Of a DNA stretch of 64,000 nt, positions 54,502-63,932 are shown one piece after another (the first letter of the stretch is position 1; the number at the start of each line of letters is the position of its first letter). This stretch comes from Candidatus Anaerostipes avistercoris. Lineage in GTDB: Bacteria > Bacillota > Clostridia > Lachnospirales > Lachnospiraceae. Under the pieces are notes generated by a model that saw only the letters and a list, made by a program, of their open reading frames with translations, was not told the origin of the DNA and did no database searches. The position numbers and the translations under genes are program-made. Location of the stretch: positions 44,255 through 108,254 of the forward strand of contig DWWD01000023.1 of the NCBI GenBank assembly GCA_019119895.1. The letters are read 5' to 3'.

Positions 54502-55269
54502 ATGGGAAAATTAATTGCCGCTGAACGACAGAAAGAAATATTGAAATTGCTGCATGACAATGGCAGCGTAAAAATTGGTCAGCTTGCTGAGCAGTTTCAG
54601 GTTTCCCGCGAGACTATCCGGCGTGATCTGTCCTATCTGAACGAAATAGGCGCTGCACAGAGAAGCCACGGCGGGGCGACCTCCATGTATGAGTTCGGTA
54701 CAGTACCAATAGAAACCAGAATCAATAAAGACGCAGATATTAAAATAAAATTATGTGAAAAGGCACTGGACTTTATTCCACCGACCGGAGTCATATATCT
54801 GGACGCCGGCAGCACCATTGTCCATATGGCAAAATTGTTAAGCCAGCGGTCCGGGTGTACGATTGTCACCTGTTCCCTCAGCGCTGCCAATGTTCTGATC
54901 AATAGTGACAATACCACCATTATAACCGGAGGACAGCTTAATTCCGGAAATATGTCCGCAGAAGGATTTCAGGCCACCAGTTTTATCAATAACCTGAAAG
55001 TAGCAGTTTCTTTTCTTGGAACTAATGGTTTTGAACAGCACAAAGGTCCTGCTGTTTCTGCCTTTGCAGACGCCCAGACCAAACAGGCTATTATTCCCAA
55101 CTCCAAAGTCAACGTCGTAATTTCTGACAGTTCCAAAGCTTCGACGTCTGCTTTGATCCAGTATGCAAGCTGGCGGGATATCAGCTATTTTATCACTGAC
55201 AGCAATCTTCCAAAACCTATTTACGATTCGATCAGTGAAATGACCAATGTGATTCTAGTTGATGTGTAG
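54502..55269 (+). CDS. DeoR family regulator of the sugar-phosphate cluster (255 aa)
   Basis: Winged-helix repressor: IGQLAEQFQVSRETIRRDLS and QRSHGGATSMYEFGTVPIET. DeoRC sensing domain: IYLDAGSTIVHMAKLL and VVISDSSKASTSAL. It is divergent from the SIS-dhaK operon with about 200 bases of promoter/operator DNA between, the usual layout for a local repressor induced by a sugar phosphate. GGAGATATC precedes the ATG. Confidence 0.9.
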   Translation: MGKLIAAERQKEILKLLHDNGSVKIGQLAEQFQVSRETIRRDLSYLNEIGAAQRSHGGATSMYEFGTVPIETRINKDADIKIKLCEKALDFIPPTGVIYLDAGSTIVHMAKLLSQRSGCTIVTCSLSAANVLINSDNTTIITGGQLNSGNMSAEGFQATSFINNLKVAVSFLGTNGFEQHKGPAVSAFADAQTKQAIIPNSKVNVVISDSSKASTSALIQYASWRDISYFITDSNLPKPIYDSISEMTNVILVDV

Positions 55270-55274
55270 ATATG

Positions 55275-55314
55275 CGAAAAGGGTTCAGATTTCAATCAAT
55301 CTGAACCCTTTTCG
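55275..55314. terminator. Bidirectional terminator between the DeoR gene and accA
   Basis: A 17-bp perfect stem, CGAAAAGGGTTCAGATT (55275-55291) with AATCTGAACCCTTTTCG (55298-55314), between convergent genes. The U-rich ends of the stem serve both strands. Confidence 0.88.
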
Positions 55315-55352
55315 TCAACTTATGGAATTATTATGAATGATATTCTTCTCTA

Positions 55353-56144
55353 TTAGAATTTACGGAATCTTTCATATCTCTGATTTACAATCTGTTCCGG
55401 TGTCATCTTGTCATATTTCTCCAGAAAAGCACAAATCATCGTTTTCATCTTTTCTGAAATTTCCAGAATATTATCGATACATGCAGGCTCCTGCTCCTCG
55501 ATGACTTCCTCAACAACCCCCAGTTCCTTTAAATCCCGGGCAGTAATCTTCATGACTTTTGCCGCCTCAGATGCACGGTTTCCGTCTTTCCACAGAATCG
55601 CTGCAAATCCTTCCGGAGATAATACAGAATATGTCGCATTTTCCATAATCCATACTTCATTTCCGACAGCCATCGCAATGGCTCCTCCGCTTCCGCCTTC
55701 TCCGATCATAATAGAAAGAATCGGCACCTTTATATTTGACATTTCAAACAGATTGCGGGCAATTGCCTCACCAACCTCCCGCTCTTCCGCTTCAATTCCA
55801 CAAAAAGCGCCTGGGGTGTCAACAAATAAAATAATCGGTCTGTGAAATTTTTCCGCCTGTTTCATAAGACGAAGGGATTTGCGGTACCCTTCCGGCAGAG
55901 GCATTCCAAAATTCCTCATAATATTTTCTTTGGTAGAACGTCCTTTCTGCTGCCCGATTACAGTAACCGCTCTTCCACCGATGGAAGCCAGTCCTCCGAC
56001 GATTGCCTTATCATCTCCATAGTAGCGGTCTCCATGCAGGGACATATAGCGGTCAAAAATTGTAGAAATATAATCGAGGCTGGTTGGGCGTTCCGGTGAT
56101 CGGGATATTTCCACCCTTTCCCACGGTGTAAAATTACTGCTCAT
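55353..56144 (-). CDS. accA: Acetyl-CoA carboxylase carboxyltransferase alpha subunit (263 aa)
   Basis: With AccD transfers CO2 from biotin to acetyl-CoA, making malonyl-Co[41 protein letters not shown] and [20 protein letters not shown] are conserved. It is shorter than the roughly 315-aa E. coli protein, as in many Clostridia. The ATG at 56144, with AAGGAG 8 bases before it, overlaps the accD stop by 11 bases. Last gene of the fatty-acid operon. Confidence 0.96.
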   Translation of the reverse strand: MSSNFTPWERVEISRSPERPTSLDYISTIFDRYMSLHGDRYYGDDKAIVGGLASIGGRAVTVIGQQKGRSTKENIMRNFGMPLPEGYRKSLRLMKQAEKFHRPIILFVDTPGAFCGIEAEEREVGEAIARNLFEMSNIKVPILSIMIGEGGSGGAIAMAVGNEVWIMENATYSVLSPEGFAAILWKDGNRASEAAKVMKITARDLKELGVVEEVIEEQEPACIDNILEISEKMKTMICAFLEKYDKMTPEQIVNQRYERFRKF

Positions 56145-57018
56145 ATTCACAACTCCTTATAATCGTATTCAATACTTTTCGAAGGTTTTTACGTTCCACG
56201 ATTTTATCTACAAATCCATGCTCCAGCAGAAATTCTGATTTCTGGAATCCTTCCGGAAGCTTCTGACCGATGGTCTGCTCAATGACTCTGGGTCCTGCAA
56301 AACCAACCAAAGCTCCCGGCTCTGCCAGTATTACATCGCCCAGCATAGCAAAACTTGCCGTTACGCCGCCTGTTGTCGGGTCTGTCAGAACCGTGATATA
56401 AAGAAGTCCTGCCTCGTCATGTTTCCTGAGAGCCGCAGACGTTTTTGCCATCTGCATCAAGGAAATGATTCCTTCCTGCATTCTGGCTCCGCCGGAACAT
56501 GTAAAGATAATAACCGGAAGCCGCATTTCCGTAGCTCTTTCTACTGCGCGGGTAATCTTTTCCCCAACGACTTCTCCCATACTTGCCATCATGAAATCCG
56601 CTCCCATAACAGCGATCACAACTTCTTTCCCGCCGATTTCTCCTTTTCCTGTGATAACGGCTTCATCCATATTTGTCGCCGCTTTCTGGCGTTCCAGTTT
56701 CTTCTTGTAGCCTGGAAAATTCAATGGATCTGAAGTCTCCATTCTCTCATCCCATTCCTGGAAAGTTCCTCTGTCCAAAACCATGGCAATCCGGTTTCTT
56801 GGACGCACTCTGAAATAATTTCCACAGTAAGGACAGATGTAATAATTTTCAATAATATCTTCATTGTATACAGGCTTTCCGCAATTACTGCATTTCTGGA
56901 ACAGACCTTCCGGCACCTGATATTCTAACAGAGTGTCTTTCGCTTTACGGATTCGTTCTGCCTGTTTTTGCTCCTGCGGCGTTAATGTCCGCTTCTTAAA
57001 CATTTCCTTTAATGGCAT
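56134..57018 (-). CDS. accD: Acetyl-CoA carboxylase carboxyltransferase beta subunit (294 aa)
   Basis: Partner of AccA. N-terminal four-cysteine zinc ribbon [20 protein letters not shown], then [20 protein letters not shown] and [14 protein letters not shown]. Coupled to accA by overlap and 2 bases after accC. Confidence 0.97.
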   Translation of the reverse strand: MPLKEMFKKRTLTPQEQKQAERIRKAKDTLLEYQVPEGLFQKCSNCGKPVYNEDIIENYYICPYCGNYFRVRPRNRIAMVLDRGTFQEWDERMETSDPLNFPGYKKKLERQKAATNMDEAVITGKGEIGGKEVVIAVMGADFMMASMGEVVGEKITRAVERATEMRLPVIIFTCSGGARMQEGIISLMQMAKTSAALRKHDEAGLLYITVLTDPTTGGVTASFAMLGDVILAEPGALVGFAGPRVIEQTIGQKLPEGFQKSEFLLEHGFVDKIVERKNLRKVLNTIIRSCEYEQ

Positions 57019-57020
57019 CT

Positions 57021-58388
57021 TTAATCATCCTCCGAATTTTCTTCCCTTGCCTTCTGAAATCTTTCAATAAATCCAGTATCTACATTTCCGGCAATAAAAT
57101 CCGGATCATTGATGATTTCATATTGATAGTCAATATTCGTCTTGATTCCTTCCAGCACAACTTCTCCTAAAGCATTCCTGAGCTTTCTCAGGGCAAGCTG
57201 TCTGTTTTTATCGTATACGATCAATTTAGCCACCATAGAATCATAGAATGGCGGAATTTCATATCCTGCAAACAGGGCGGAATCGATTCTCACACCTTTG
57301 CCTCCCGGGAAATGCACGTTTGTTACAGTTCCCGGACTAGGCCTGAAATCGTGTTCCGTATCCTCAGCGTTGATACGAACCTCGATCGCATGTCCGCGTA
57401 CCTGAACCTCATCCTGGCTGTAGGTCAGAGGCTGACCTGCGGCGATACGGATCTGTTCACGAATCAGGTCAATTCCTGTTACCCATTCTGTAACCGGATG
57501 CTCTACCTGAATTCGTGTATTCATCTCAATGAAATAAAACTCTCCATGTTTGTCTCTCAGGAATTCAATGGTTCCAGCACTATAATATCCTGCAGCTTTG
57601 GCAGCTTTTACAGCTACAGCTCCCATCTTCTCCCTTGTCTCGTCATCGATCGCCGGTGAAGGTGACTCCTCGATCAGCTTCTGATGTCTTCTCTGAATGG
57701 AGCAGTCACGCTCTCCCAGGTGGATCGCGTTACCATATTTATCCGCAAGAATCTGGAATTCAATATGTCTCGGATCTTCAATATATTTCTCAATATACAT
57801 CGTTCCATCACCAAAAGCATTCTCTGCTTCCAGTTTTGCAGTTTCAAATGTATGTTCAAATTCTTCTGAAGAATAGCATACACGCATTCCTTTTCCGCCG
57901 CCGCCGGCAGAAGCCTTGATCATAACCGGATATCCCATTTCATCAGCTATTTTCTTTCCTTCTTCCGCCTCATAGACTGCGTCTTTTGTTCCCGGAACAA
58001 CCGGAACGCCTGCATCCATCATTGTCTTTCTTGCCTCAGACTTATTTCCCATCTTATCAATGATTTCCGCAGAAGGTCCGATAAACGCGATATTGCATTT
58101 CTCACACATTCTCACAAACTTGCTGTTTTCTGACAAAAAGCCAAATCCAGGATGAATCGCGTCTGCGCCGACTGCCATTGCAGCTCCGACCACACGTTCC
58201 ATATCCAGATAACTGTCTTTTGCCGGAGCCGGCCCGATACAGACCGTTTCATCCGCCAGCTGGGAATGAAGAGCATCTTTATCTGCTTCTGAACAGATGG
58301 CAACAGACATAATATCCATTTCACGACATGCGCGAATAATTCGTACCGCAATCTCACCTCTGTTTGCGATTAGTATCTTCTTAAACAT
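57021..58388 (-). CDS. accC: Biotin carboxylase (455 aa)
   Basis: ATP-dependent carboxylation of the BCCP biotin. It shows [18 protein letters not shown], the ATP-grasp loop [14 protein letters not shown], the catalytic [14 protein letters not shown] and a C-terminal RPSPGTVT block. The ATG at 58388, preceded by AGAGGGTG, gives the standard start [12 protein letters not shown]. Confidence 0.97.
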   Translation of the reverse strand: MFKKILIANRGEIAVRIIRACREMDIMSVAICSEADKDALHSQLADETVCIGPAPAKDSYLDMERVVGAAMAVGADAIHPGFGFLSENSKFVRMCEKCNIAFIGPSAEIIDKMGNKSEARKTMMDAGVPVVPGTKDAVYEAEEGKKIADEMGYPVMIKASAGGGGKGMRVCYSSEEFEHTFETAKLEAENAFGDGTMYIEKYIEDPRHIEFQILADKYGNAIHLGERDCSIQRRHQKLIEESPSPAIDDETREKMGAVAVKAAKAAGYYSAGTIEFLRDKHGEFYFIEMNTRIQVEHPVTEWVTGIDLIREQIRIAAGQPLTYSQDEVQVRGHAIEVRINAEDTEHDFRPSPGTVTNVHFPGGKGVRIDSALFAGYEIPPFYDSMVAKLIVYDKNRQLALRKLRNALGEVVLEGIKTNIDYQYEIINDPDFIAGNVDTGFIERFQKAREENSEDD

Positions 58389-58404
58389 ATATCGACACCC
58401 TCTC

Positions 58405-58830
58405 TTATCCAATCATAAATGTGATTTCTCCAGATGCAACCGTCTTTCCGTCTACTTTCGCTGTTCCTTTTCCGACTCCTACCGGTCCTTTGACCTTAAT
58501 GATCTCAACTTCAAGACTCAGAACATCTCCCGGAACAACCTTTCCACGGAATTTCGCTTTGTTTACACCACCAAGAAATGCTATCTTTCCTTTATTCGCC
58601 TCATCAGAGAGCACGCATATAGCGCCTGTCTGAGCCAGTGCTTCAATGATCAGAACTCCCGGCATAACCGGTTCCTGAGGGAAATGTCCTGCAAAAAACG
58701 GCTCATTATATGTAACGCATTTTTTTGCTACGATACGCTTCCCCGTCTCCATTTCTTCCACGCGGTCAACCAGCAGGAAAGGGCTTCTGTGAGGAATCGT
58801 GTTCATAATCTCTTTAATGTCCATTACCAT
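58405..58830 (-). CDS. fabZ: 3-hydroxyacyl-ACP dehydratase FabZ (141 aa)
   Basis: Dehydrates 3-hydroxyacyl-ACP. Hot-dog fold with [13 protein letters not shown], the active-site His in [16 protein letters not shown] and the Glu in [11 protein letters not shown]. Usual length. Between accB and accC, as in other Clostridia. Confidence 0.97.
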   Translation of the reverse strand: MVMDIKEIMNTIPHRSPFLLVDRVEEMETGKRIVAKKCVTYNEPFFAGHFPQEPVMPGVLIIEALAQTGAICVLSDEANKGKIAFLGGVNKAKFRGKVVPGDVLSLEVEIIKVKGPVGVGKGTAKVDGKTVASGEITFMIG

Positions 58831-58844
58831 GATTTGCCCCTTTC

Positions 58845-59291
58845 TTATTTGATTACAACTAACGGCTGTCCGTATTCTACCATCTCACCGTTCTCAACCA
58901 GAATGTCAGTTACTGTTCCGTCGAAATCACTTTCTACTTCATTCATCAGTTTCATCGCTTCCACAATACCGATTACCTGTCCTTTCTTTACTTTATCTCC
59001 AACAGATACGAAAGGATCAGCTCCCTCAGCAGGGGCTGCGTAGAAAGTTCCTACTAACGGTGCCTTTACCTGATTGCCTTCAATTTCAGGTTCTTTTTCT
59101 GCTGTGTCTGCCGCTGCCGGCGCTGCTGCAGCCGGTACCGGAGGTGCTGCTGCCGGCACTGCCTCTGCTGCAACTACCTGAGTCTTGTTCTTCATAATAC
59201 GAACAGAACACTTGTCATCACTGTATTTAAATTCATCTACATCTGAATCTGATACTGCCTGTATCAGCTCCTTCATTTCCTCAATCTTCAT
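58845..59291 (-). CDS. accB: Biotin carboxyl carrier protein of acetyl-CoA carboxylase (148 aa)
   Basis: Carries biotin on the lysine of [16 protein letters not shown]. An N-terminal [20 protein letters not shown] region is followed by an Ala/Pro-rich linker (about residues 38-65) and the biotinyl domain. 14 bases before fabZ. Confidence 0.97.
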   Translation of the reverse strand: MKIEEMKELIQAVSDSDVDEFKYSDDKCSVRIMKNKTQVVAAEAVPAAAPPVPAAAAPAAADTAEKEPEIEGNQVKAPLVGTFYAAPAEGADPFVSVGDKVKKGQVIGIVEAMKLMNEVESDFDGTVTDILVENGEMVEYGQPLVVIK

Positions 59292-59301
59292 AACTTTCCT
59301 C

Positions 59302-60546
59302 CTATCCTTCGAATTTCTTCACAAGAAGCGTTGCATTATGACCGCCAAATCCCAGCGAATTGCTCAGTACATAATTTACCTCACGGTCTGTGACTGGTTC
59401 CAGAGTATAATCAAGGTCACATTCCTCATCCGGAACTTTCAATCCTACAGTAGGGTGAATATAATTATCTTCGATTGATTTTACACATGTGATGAACTCA
59501 ATCGCCCCTGCAGCTCCAAGTCCATGTCCGATCATAGACTTTGTAGAACTGATTTTTACTTTATACGCGCTTTCACCCAGCGCTTTCTTGATTGCCATTG
59601 TCTCAAAAAGATCGTTGGCATGTGTGCTTGTTCCATGGGCATTGATGTAATCAATCTGTTCCGGCTTCACGCCTGCTTCTTCCATGGCAAATTCCATGGC
59701 TCTTGCAGCGCCTTCCCCGTCTTCTGCCGGCGAAGTAATGTGAAATGCGTCACTGGTTGCGCCGTATCCCACAACTTCTGCCAGAATCTTAGCTCCTCTT
59801 GCCTGAGCATGCTCCAGTGTTTCCAAAACAACAACTCCGGAACCTTCTCCAATAATGAATCCGTCTCTTTCTTTATCAAAAGGAATAGATGCTCTCTCAG
59901 GATCATCAGAAGAACTCAGCGCTGTTAATGCCGCAAAACCGCCGACAGCCACCGGTGTGATCGCTGCTTCGGTTCCTCCGGCTACCATAACATCCGCTTC
60001 TCCAATCTGTATAGAGCGGTAAGCCTCTCCTATAGACTGTGTTCCTGTTGCGCAGGCAGTCACCACATTGATGCTTTTTCCTCTTAAACCAAAAGCAATG
60101 GAAACGTTTCCTGCTGCCATATTTGAAATCATCATCGGCACTGCCAGCGGCTTAATTCTTCTCGGTCCTTTTTCATCAATCAGTCTGGTCGTGCTTTCAA
60201 CGATCTGGAGGCTTCCGATTCCGGAACCAACGGAAACACCGATCTTTGTTAAATCTTCTTTTTCCAGATCCAGTCCGGAATCTTCAATGGCCTCTTTCGC
60301 TGCGGCAACCGCATACTGAGAGAACAATTCCATTCTCCGGATGGATTTTCTGTCCATATATTTTTTCGGATCAAAATCTTTTACTTCTGCCGCCAGATGA
60401 GACCTGTACTCTGATGCATCGAAATGTGTGATCGGAGCAAATCCGATCTTCTGTTCCTTCACACTGCTCCAGAACTCTTCTACGCTGTTTCCAATCGGAG
60501 TAATGGCACCCATACCGGTAACGACAACCCTTCTCAAATCTTTCAT
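59302..60546 (-). CDS. fabF: 3-oxoacyl-ACP synthase II FabF (414 aa)
   Basis: Elongating condensing enzyme. Catalytic Cys in NVVTACATGTQSIGEA; the two His in YINAHGTSTHAND and STKSMIGHGLGAAGA; N-terminal VVVTGMGAITPIGNS. No fabH is in the window, so initiation must rely on another locus. Confidence 0.97.
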   Translation of the reverse strand: MKDLRRVVVTGMGAITPIGNSVEEFWSSVKEQKIGFAPITHFDASEYRSHLAAEVKDFDPKKYMDRKSIRRMELFSQYAVAAAKEAIEDSGLDLEKEDLTKIGVSVGSGIGSLQIVESTTRLIDEKGPRRIKPLAVPMMISNMAAGNVSIAFGLRGKSINVVTACATGTQSIGEAYRSIQIGEADVMVAGGTEAAITPVAVGGFAALTALSSSDDPERASIPFDKERDGFIIGEGSGVVVLETLEHAQARGAKILAEVVGYGATSDAFHITSPAEDGEGAARAMEFAMEEAGVKPEQIDYINAHGTSTHANDLFETMAIKKALGESAYKVKISSTKSMIGHGLGAAGAIEFITCVKSIEDNYIHPTVGLKVPDEECDLDYTLEPVTDREVNYVLSNSLGFGGHNATLLVKKFEG

Positions 60547-60557
60547 GTCTTTCTCCT

Positions 60558-61298
60558 TTACATTCCCATTCCGCCATCGACACTTATGGTCTGTCCTGTA
60601 ATATACGCAGCTTTATCAGAAGCTAAGAACGCAACTGTTTCAGCTATATCTTTTGTCTGTCCCATGCGTTTTAATGGAATCGTTGCTAAAATGTTTTCCT
60701 TTACATCATCCGGGAGCACATCCGTCATCTCTGTCTGAATATATCCAGGCGCAATGGCATTGACTGTGATTCCTCTGGAGCCCAGTTCTCTTGCCAGAGA
60801 TTTTGTCATGCCGATGATTCCTGCCTTTGAAGCGCAGTAATTCACCTGTCCTGCATTTCCCATGACTCCTGAAACAGAAGACATATTAATGATATGTCCA
60901 TATCTCTGTTTCAGCATAATCCTTGAGACATGTTTCATACAGTTAAATGTTCCTTTTAAGTTGACTTCAATGACTTTATCAAAATCTTCCTCGCTCATTT
61001 TTAAAATGAGGTCGTCCTTTGTAATTCCCGCATTATTTACAAGAATATCAATTGATCCAAACTCTTTCTTTACAGAAGTCATCATTTCTTTTGCCACATT
61101 AAAATCAGACACATCTCCCTGGTATGCCTTAGCACTTCCTCCGGCTGCTGTGATTTCATCCACAACCGCATCCGCCCTGTCTTTGGATCCACAGTAATTA
61201 ACAATAACGGTTGCTCCGTATCCGGCAAGTGTGAGGGCTATCTCTCTTCCGATTCCTCGGCTCGCTCCTGTGACTACTGCAACTTTCCCTTCTAACAT
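60558..61298 (-). CDS. fabG: 3-oxoacyl-ACP reductase FabG (246 aa)
   Basis: NADPH-dependent [16 protein letters not shown] cofactor loop, NNAGIT, and the Ser-Tyr-Lys of [20 protein letters not shown] with SKAG. Its ATG overlaps the fabD stop by 7 bases. Confidence 0.97.
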   Translation of the reverse strand: MLEGKVAVVTGASRGIGREIALTLAGYGATVIVNYCGSKDRADAVVDEITAAGGSAKAYQGDVSDFNVAKEMMTSVKKEFGSIDILVNNAGITKDDLILKMSEEDFDKVIEVNLKGTFNCMKHVSRIMLKQRYGHIINMSSVSGVMGNAGQVNYCASKAGIIGMTKSLARELGSRGITVNAIAPGYIQTEMTDVLPDDVKENILATIPLKRMGQTKDIAETVAFLASDKAAYITGQTISVDGGMGM

Positions 61299-62218
61299 CC
61301 CAAGATCTCCTTTACTTTTTCCAAATCCTCTACTGTCGCAACATTGATTGCTTTTACACTTCGGTCGATCTTACGCATGAAACCGCATAAGGTCTTTCCC
61401 GGTCCGATTTCAATGAACGTATCTGCTCCGTCTGCGATCATTTTCTCTATAGATTGTTCCCAGCGGACAGAAGAATAAACCTGTCTTCCAAGCAATTCTT
61501 TTACTTCGTCTTTTGATGTAACAAATTCTGCCGTTGTATTAGAAACATATGGAATTTCCGGATCCTTTACTTCCACATCAGCAAGGACATCAAGCAGTTT
61601 CTTTCCTGCCGGTTCCAGCATAGGAGAATGGAACGGTCCGCTTACTTTCAGCGGAAGCACTCTTCTTGCTCCAGCCTCTTTTAAAGCTTCCCCTGCTTTG
61701 GCAACTGCCTGTGTTTCTCCGGAAATAACAATCTGTCCAGGGCAGTTATAATTCGCGATAGTGACGATTCCTTCTGCATCAGCTAAAACCGCTTCGATAT
61801 CTTCTTTTTTCATTCCGAGGACTGCAGACATAGCGCCTTCTCCGGCAGGAACTGTATCCTGCATCAGGATTCCTCTCTGTCTTACCACTTTTACAGCATC
61901 CTCAAAGCTCATGACATTTCCCGCTACCAAAGCACAATATTCTCCAAGGCTTAATCCGGCGGCCATATCCGCCTTTAATCCCATCTCTTCCAGTTTCTTC
62001 AAGATTGCAACACTTGCAGTAACCATAGCTGCCTGCGTAAATTCTGTAATATTGATATCATCATTTTCTTCGAAACAAAGTTTCTTCACATCAATATCAA
62101 GAACTGCATTTGCCTTGTCAAAGATTTCTTTACTGCATTCAAATGAATCATAGAAATCTTTACCCATGCCTACATACTGCGCTCCCTGTCCAGGAAACAT
62201 AAATACGGTTTTACCCAT
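61292..62218 (-). CDS. fabD: Malonyl-CoA:ACP transacylase FabD (308 aa)
   Basis: Loads malonyl onto [20 protein letters not shown], the active serine in [11 protein letters not shown], and the His of [13 protein letters not shown]. The ATG at 62218 behind GGTGAGG is chosen over an in-frame start at 62242. Confidence 0.97.
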   Translation of the reverse strand: MGKTVFMFPGQGAQYVGMGKDFYDSFECSKEIFDKANAVLDIDVKKLCFEENDDINITEFTQAAMVTASVAILKKLEEMGLKADMAAGLSLGEYCALVAGNVMSFEDAVKVVRQRGILMQDTVPAGEGAMSAVLGMKKEDIEAVLADAEGIVTIANYNCPGQIVISGETQAVAKAGEALKEAGARRVLPLKVSGPFHSPMLEPAGKKLLDVLADVEVKDPEIPYVSNTTAEFVTSKDEVKELLGRQVYSSVRWEQSIEKMIADGADTFIEIGPGKTLCGFMRKIDRSVKAINVATVEDLEKVKEILGC

Positions 62219-62270
62219 AATCCTCACCTCGCCAATTTTCATTTATTTTGAATCTCAAAATATATGCTTC

Positions 62271-62313
62271 AAAAAATTGACTTATAACAAACGTGAAACG
62301 TGTTATAAGCCAA
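62271..62313 (-). terminator. Terminator or attenuator between acpP and fabD
   Basis: Minus-strand TTGGCTTATAACA (62301-62313) pairs with TGTTATAAGTCAA (62277-62289) around an ACGT-containing inner stem, followed by TTTTTT. As the fabD gene has no obvious promoter of its own, partial termination here would give excess acpP transcript. Confidence 0.8.
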
Positions 62314-62326
62314 TCTTACAAATTTC

Positions 62327-62560
62327 TTAGTCTTCTACACCCTTGTCCTTTAAGTAATTGATAACATCTCCAACCGTATTCATTTCTGTAAGATCATCGG
62401 ATGGAATCTCAACATCATATTCTTCTTCTAATGCCATAACTAATTCGAATAAATCTAAAGAATCTGCGTCTAAATCATCTTTGAAGGAAGCTTCTAAAGT
62501 AACTTCATCTTCACTTACACCTAACTGCTCTGCAATGATCTCTTTCATCTTTTCTAACAT
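62327..62560 (-). CDS. acpP: Acyl carrier protein (77 aa)
   Basis: Carries growing acyl chains on a phosphopantetheine attached to the serine of [19 protein letters not shown]. Acidic four-helix protein of normal length. First gene of the fatty-acid operon, under a promoter with a FabT-type palindrome; GGAG precedes the ATG. Confidence 0.97.
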   Translation of the reverse strand: MLEKMKEIIAEQLGVSEDEVTLEASFKDDLDADSLDLFELVMALEEEYDVEIPSDDLTEMNTVGDVINYLKDKGVED

Positions 62561-62589
62561 AATCTTTCTCCTTCATACATTCAATTTAG

Positions 62590-62602
62590 TTTGATTATCA
62601 AA
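62590..62602. promoter_or_regulatory. FabT-type operator
   Basis: TTTGATTATCAAA is a perfect 6+1+6 palindrome, extended by AG/GT flanks. It matches the known FabT (MarR family) site pattern. It lies immediately downstream of, and touching, the -10 element of the acpP promoter. The fabT gene itself is not in the window. Confidence 0.8.
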
Positions 62603-62631
62603 GTATAACTTCTCCTGGCACCCGTTGTCAA
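62602..62631 (-). promoter_or_regulatory. Promoter of the acpP-fab-acc operon
   Basis: Minus-strand TTGACA (62626-62631) and TATACT (62602-62607) with an 18-base spacer. Confidence 0.85.
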
Positions 62632-62794
62632 GTTCGCCAGTAAAATTACTCCTTTATTATACTAAGCTATGTCAAATTATGCAAGCCTATCTGGACATTC
62701 TGCACTATATTATTTAAACGGAATTGTGTGCTGTATTCTCAAGTTTTAATTCCTTCTTTTATCTATGTATTTTCTGGTATCCGGACGATCTGTC

Positions 62795-62824
62795 TTGAAA
62801 CTTTTATGTTTCCTATTTTATAAT
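62795..62824 (+). promoter_or_regulatory. Promoter of mscL
   Basis: TTGAAA (62795-62800) and TATAAT (62819-62824), 18-base spacer. Between this and the acpP promoter (62632-62794) nothing else is recognisable. Confidence 0.65.
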
Positions 62825-62899
62825 GAGAAAAATCACTGATACGCAGGATCATCTCTGCGCATCATGGAACATTCAAACAAATGAAAGGATCTGTATTTT

Positions 62900-63310
62900 A
62901 TGAAGAAATTTTTAGAAGAATTTAAAACTTTTGCCCTCCGCGGCAATATGATGGATATGGCTGTTGGTGTCATTATCGGAGGCGCCTTTTCAAGTCTTGT
63001 CACATCTCTGACCGATAATTTTATCAATCCAATTTTGAATTTTATTACCGGAGGACAGGTTTATACACTGCAGGATATTGCCGGATTTTTCTCTTCGTTT
63101 ATCTCCGCTCTTGTCAATTTTCTGATCATGGCATTCGTTCTGTTCTGTCTCCTGAAAGTTATCAATAAACTCATGTCCCTGGGTCACAAAGAAGAAGCTG
63201 AAGCCCCTGATGCAAAGACATGCCCGTTCTGCAAAAGCGAAATTGCGGCTGATGCTGTACGATGCCCTCACTGCACATCTGTACTGACAGCAGAAACTGT
63301 GGAAATTTAG
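62900..63310 (+). CDS. mscL: Large-conductance mechanosensitive channel with C-terminal zinc ribbon (136 aa)
   Basis: Pentameric emergency valve against osmotic downshock. FKTFALRGNMMDMAVGVIIG is the N-terminal amphipathic helix and TM1; TM2 is near residues 73-98 (FISALVNFLIMAFVLFCLLK). The cytoplasmic tail is replaced or extended by a zinc-ribbon with two CxxC pairs, CPFCKSE and CPHCTS. Such tails occur in some Firmicute MscL proteins. AAAGGAT precedes the ATG. Confidence 0.93.
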   Translation: MKKFLEEFKTFALRGNMMDMAVGVIIGGAFSSLVTSLTDNFINPILNFITGGQVYTLQDIAGFFSSFISALVNFLIMAFVLFCLLKVINKLMSLGHKEEAEAPDAKTCPFCKSEIAADAVRCPHCTSVLTAETVEI

Positions 63311-63640
63311 ACATCCGCACACATGACCGAAATCATCCGTCGGAGCACTTTACTGATTCCCTGTCTGATTCTCCCTGGGACTTATCCCTTTTTTGAATTT
63401 TTAGTTTCTTAAGATGCTTTTTCCCGGGAATTTCCCGGGGTTCATTTTTCAGGATCAGCTTTTTTACACCCCGGATGTTTTTTCTTCCTCCCTTTTGGGA
63501 CTTTTTGCACCCTCAGATGCTTCCCTTCTCCTCCATATATTGATTTTTTGAATTTCCAGATGTTTTCATCCAGGATTGTCTCCTCCAATATTTACTTTTT
63601 GAAATTCCCAGATGCTTTCTCATCCAAATCTATCCTTTCG
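63311..63640. repeat. Degenerate repeats after mscL
   Basis: No gene. Variants of CCAGATGCTTT...TCCTCC...TTTTTGAAATT recur with (A/G)GATG at 63412, 63473, 63515, 63558 and 63610, at uneven spacing of 42-61 bases. A CCCGGGAATTTCCCGGG stem lies at 63423-63439. Confidence 0.55.
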
Positions 63641-63870
63641 ACGGCACGGCTGGCGCCTGACCCCTTCTGACTAAACAACAAGCCATGCTGCCAGTCTCGC
63701 TCTCGCTCGATGGCACGGCTGGCGCCCAGAACTCCTTCTGTACCAGACTGCAAGCCATGCTGCCAGTCTCGCTCTCGCTCGATGGCACGGCTGGCGCCCA
63801 GGCCTCCTTCTGTACCAGACTGCAAGCCATGCTGCCAGTCTCGCTCTCGCTCGATGGCACGGCTGGCGCC
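63641..63870. repeat. 72-bp tandem repeat, three to four units
   Basis: GGCACGGCTGGCGCC recurs at 63643, 63712, 63784 and 63856 (spacing 69, 72, 72). The intervening CTGCAAGCCATGCTGCCAGT and CTCGCTCTCGCTCGAT are nearly identical. The unit is a multiple of three and open in several frames on both strands, so apparent 24-residue protein repeats are artefacts. AGCC/TGCCA pair with TGGCA/GGCT within each unit. Confidence 0.9.
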
Positions 63871-63881
63871 GTATAAAATAA

Positions 63882-63932
63882 AAAGAACGAGAGCAGGTCT
63901 GCAAGCTAGCTTGCTCCCTGTTCTCGTTCTTT
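63882..63932. repeat. Long nested hairpin next to the 72-bp repeats
   Basis: AAAGAACGAGAGCAGG (63882-63897) pairs with CCTGTTCTCGTTCTTT (63917-63932) with one G-U, and encloses the perfect palindrome GCAAGCTAGCTTGC (63901-63914). It is too long for an ordinary terminator and ends the repeat cluster. 63933-64000 holds nothing recognisable. Confidence 0.8.
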
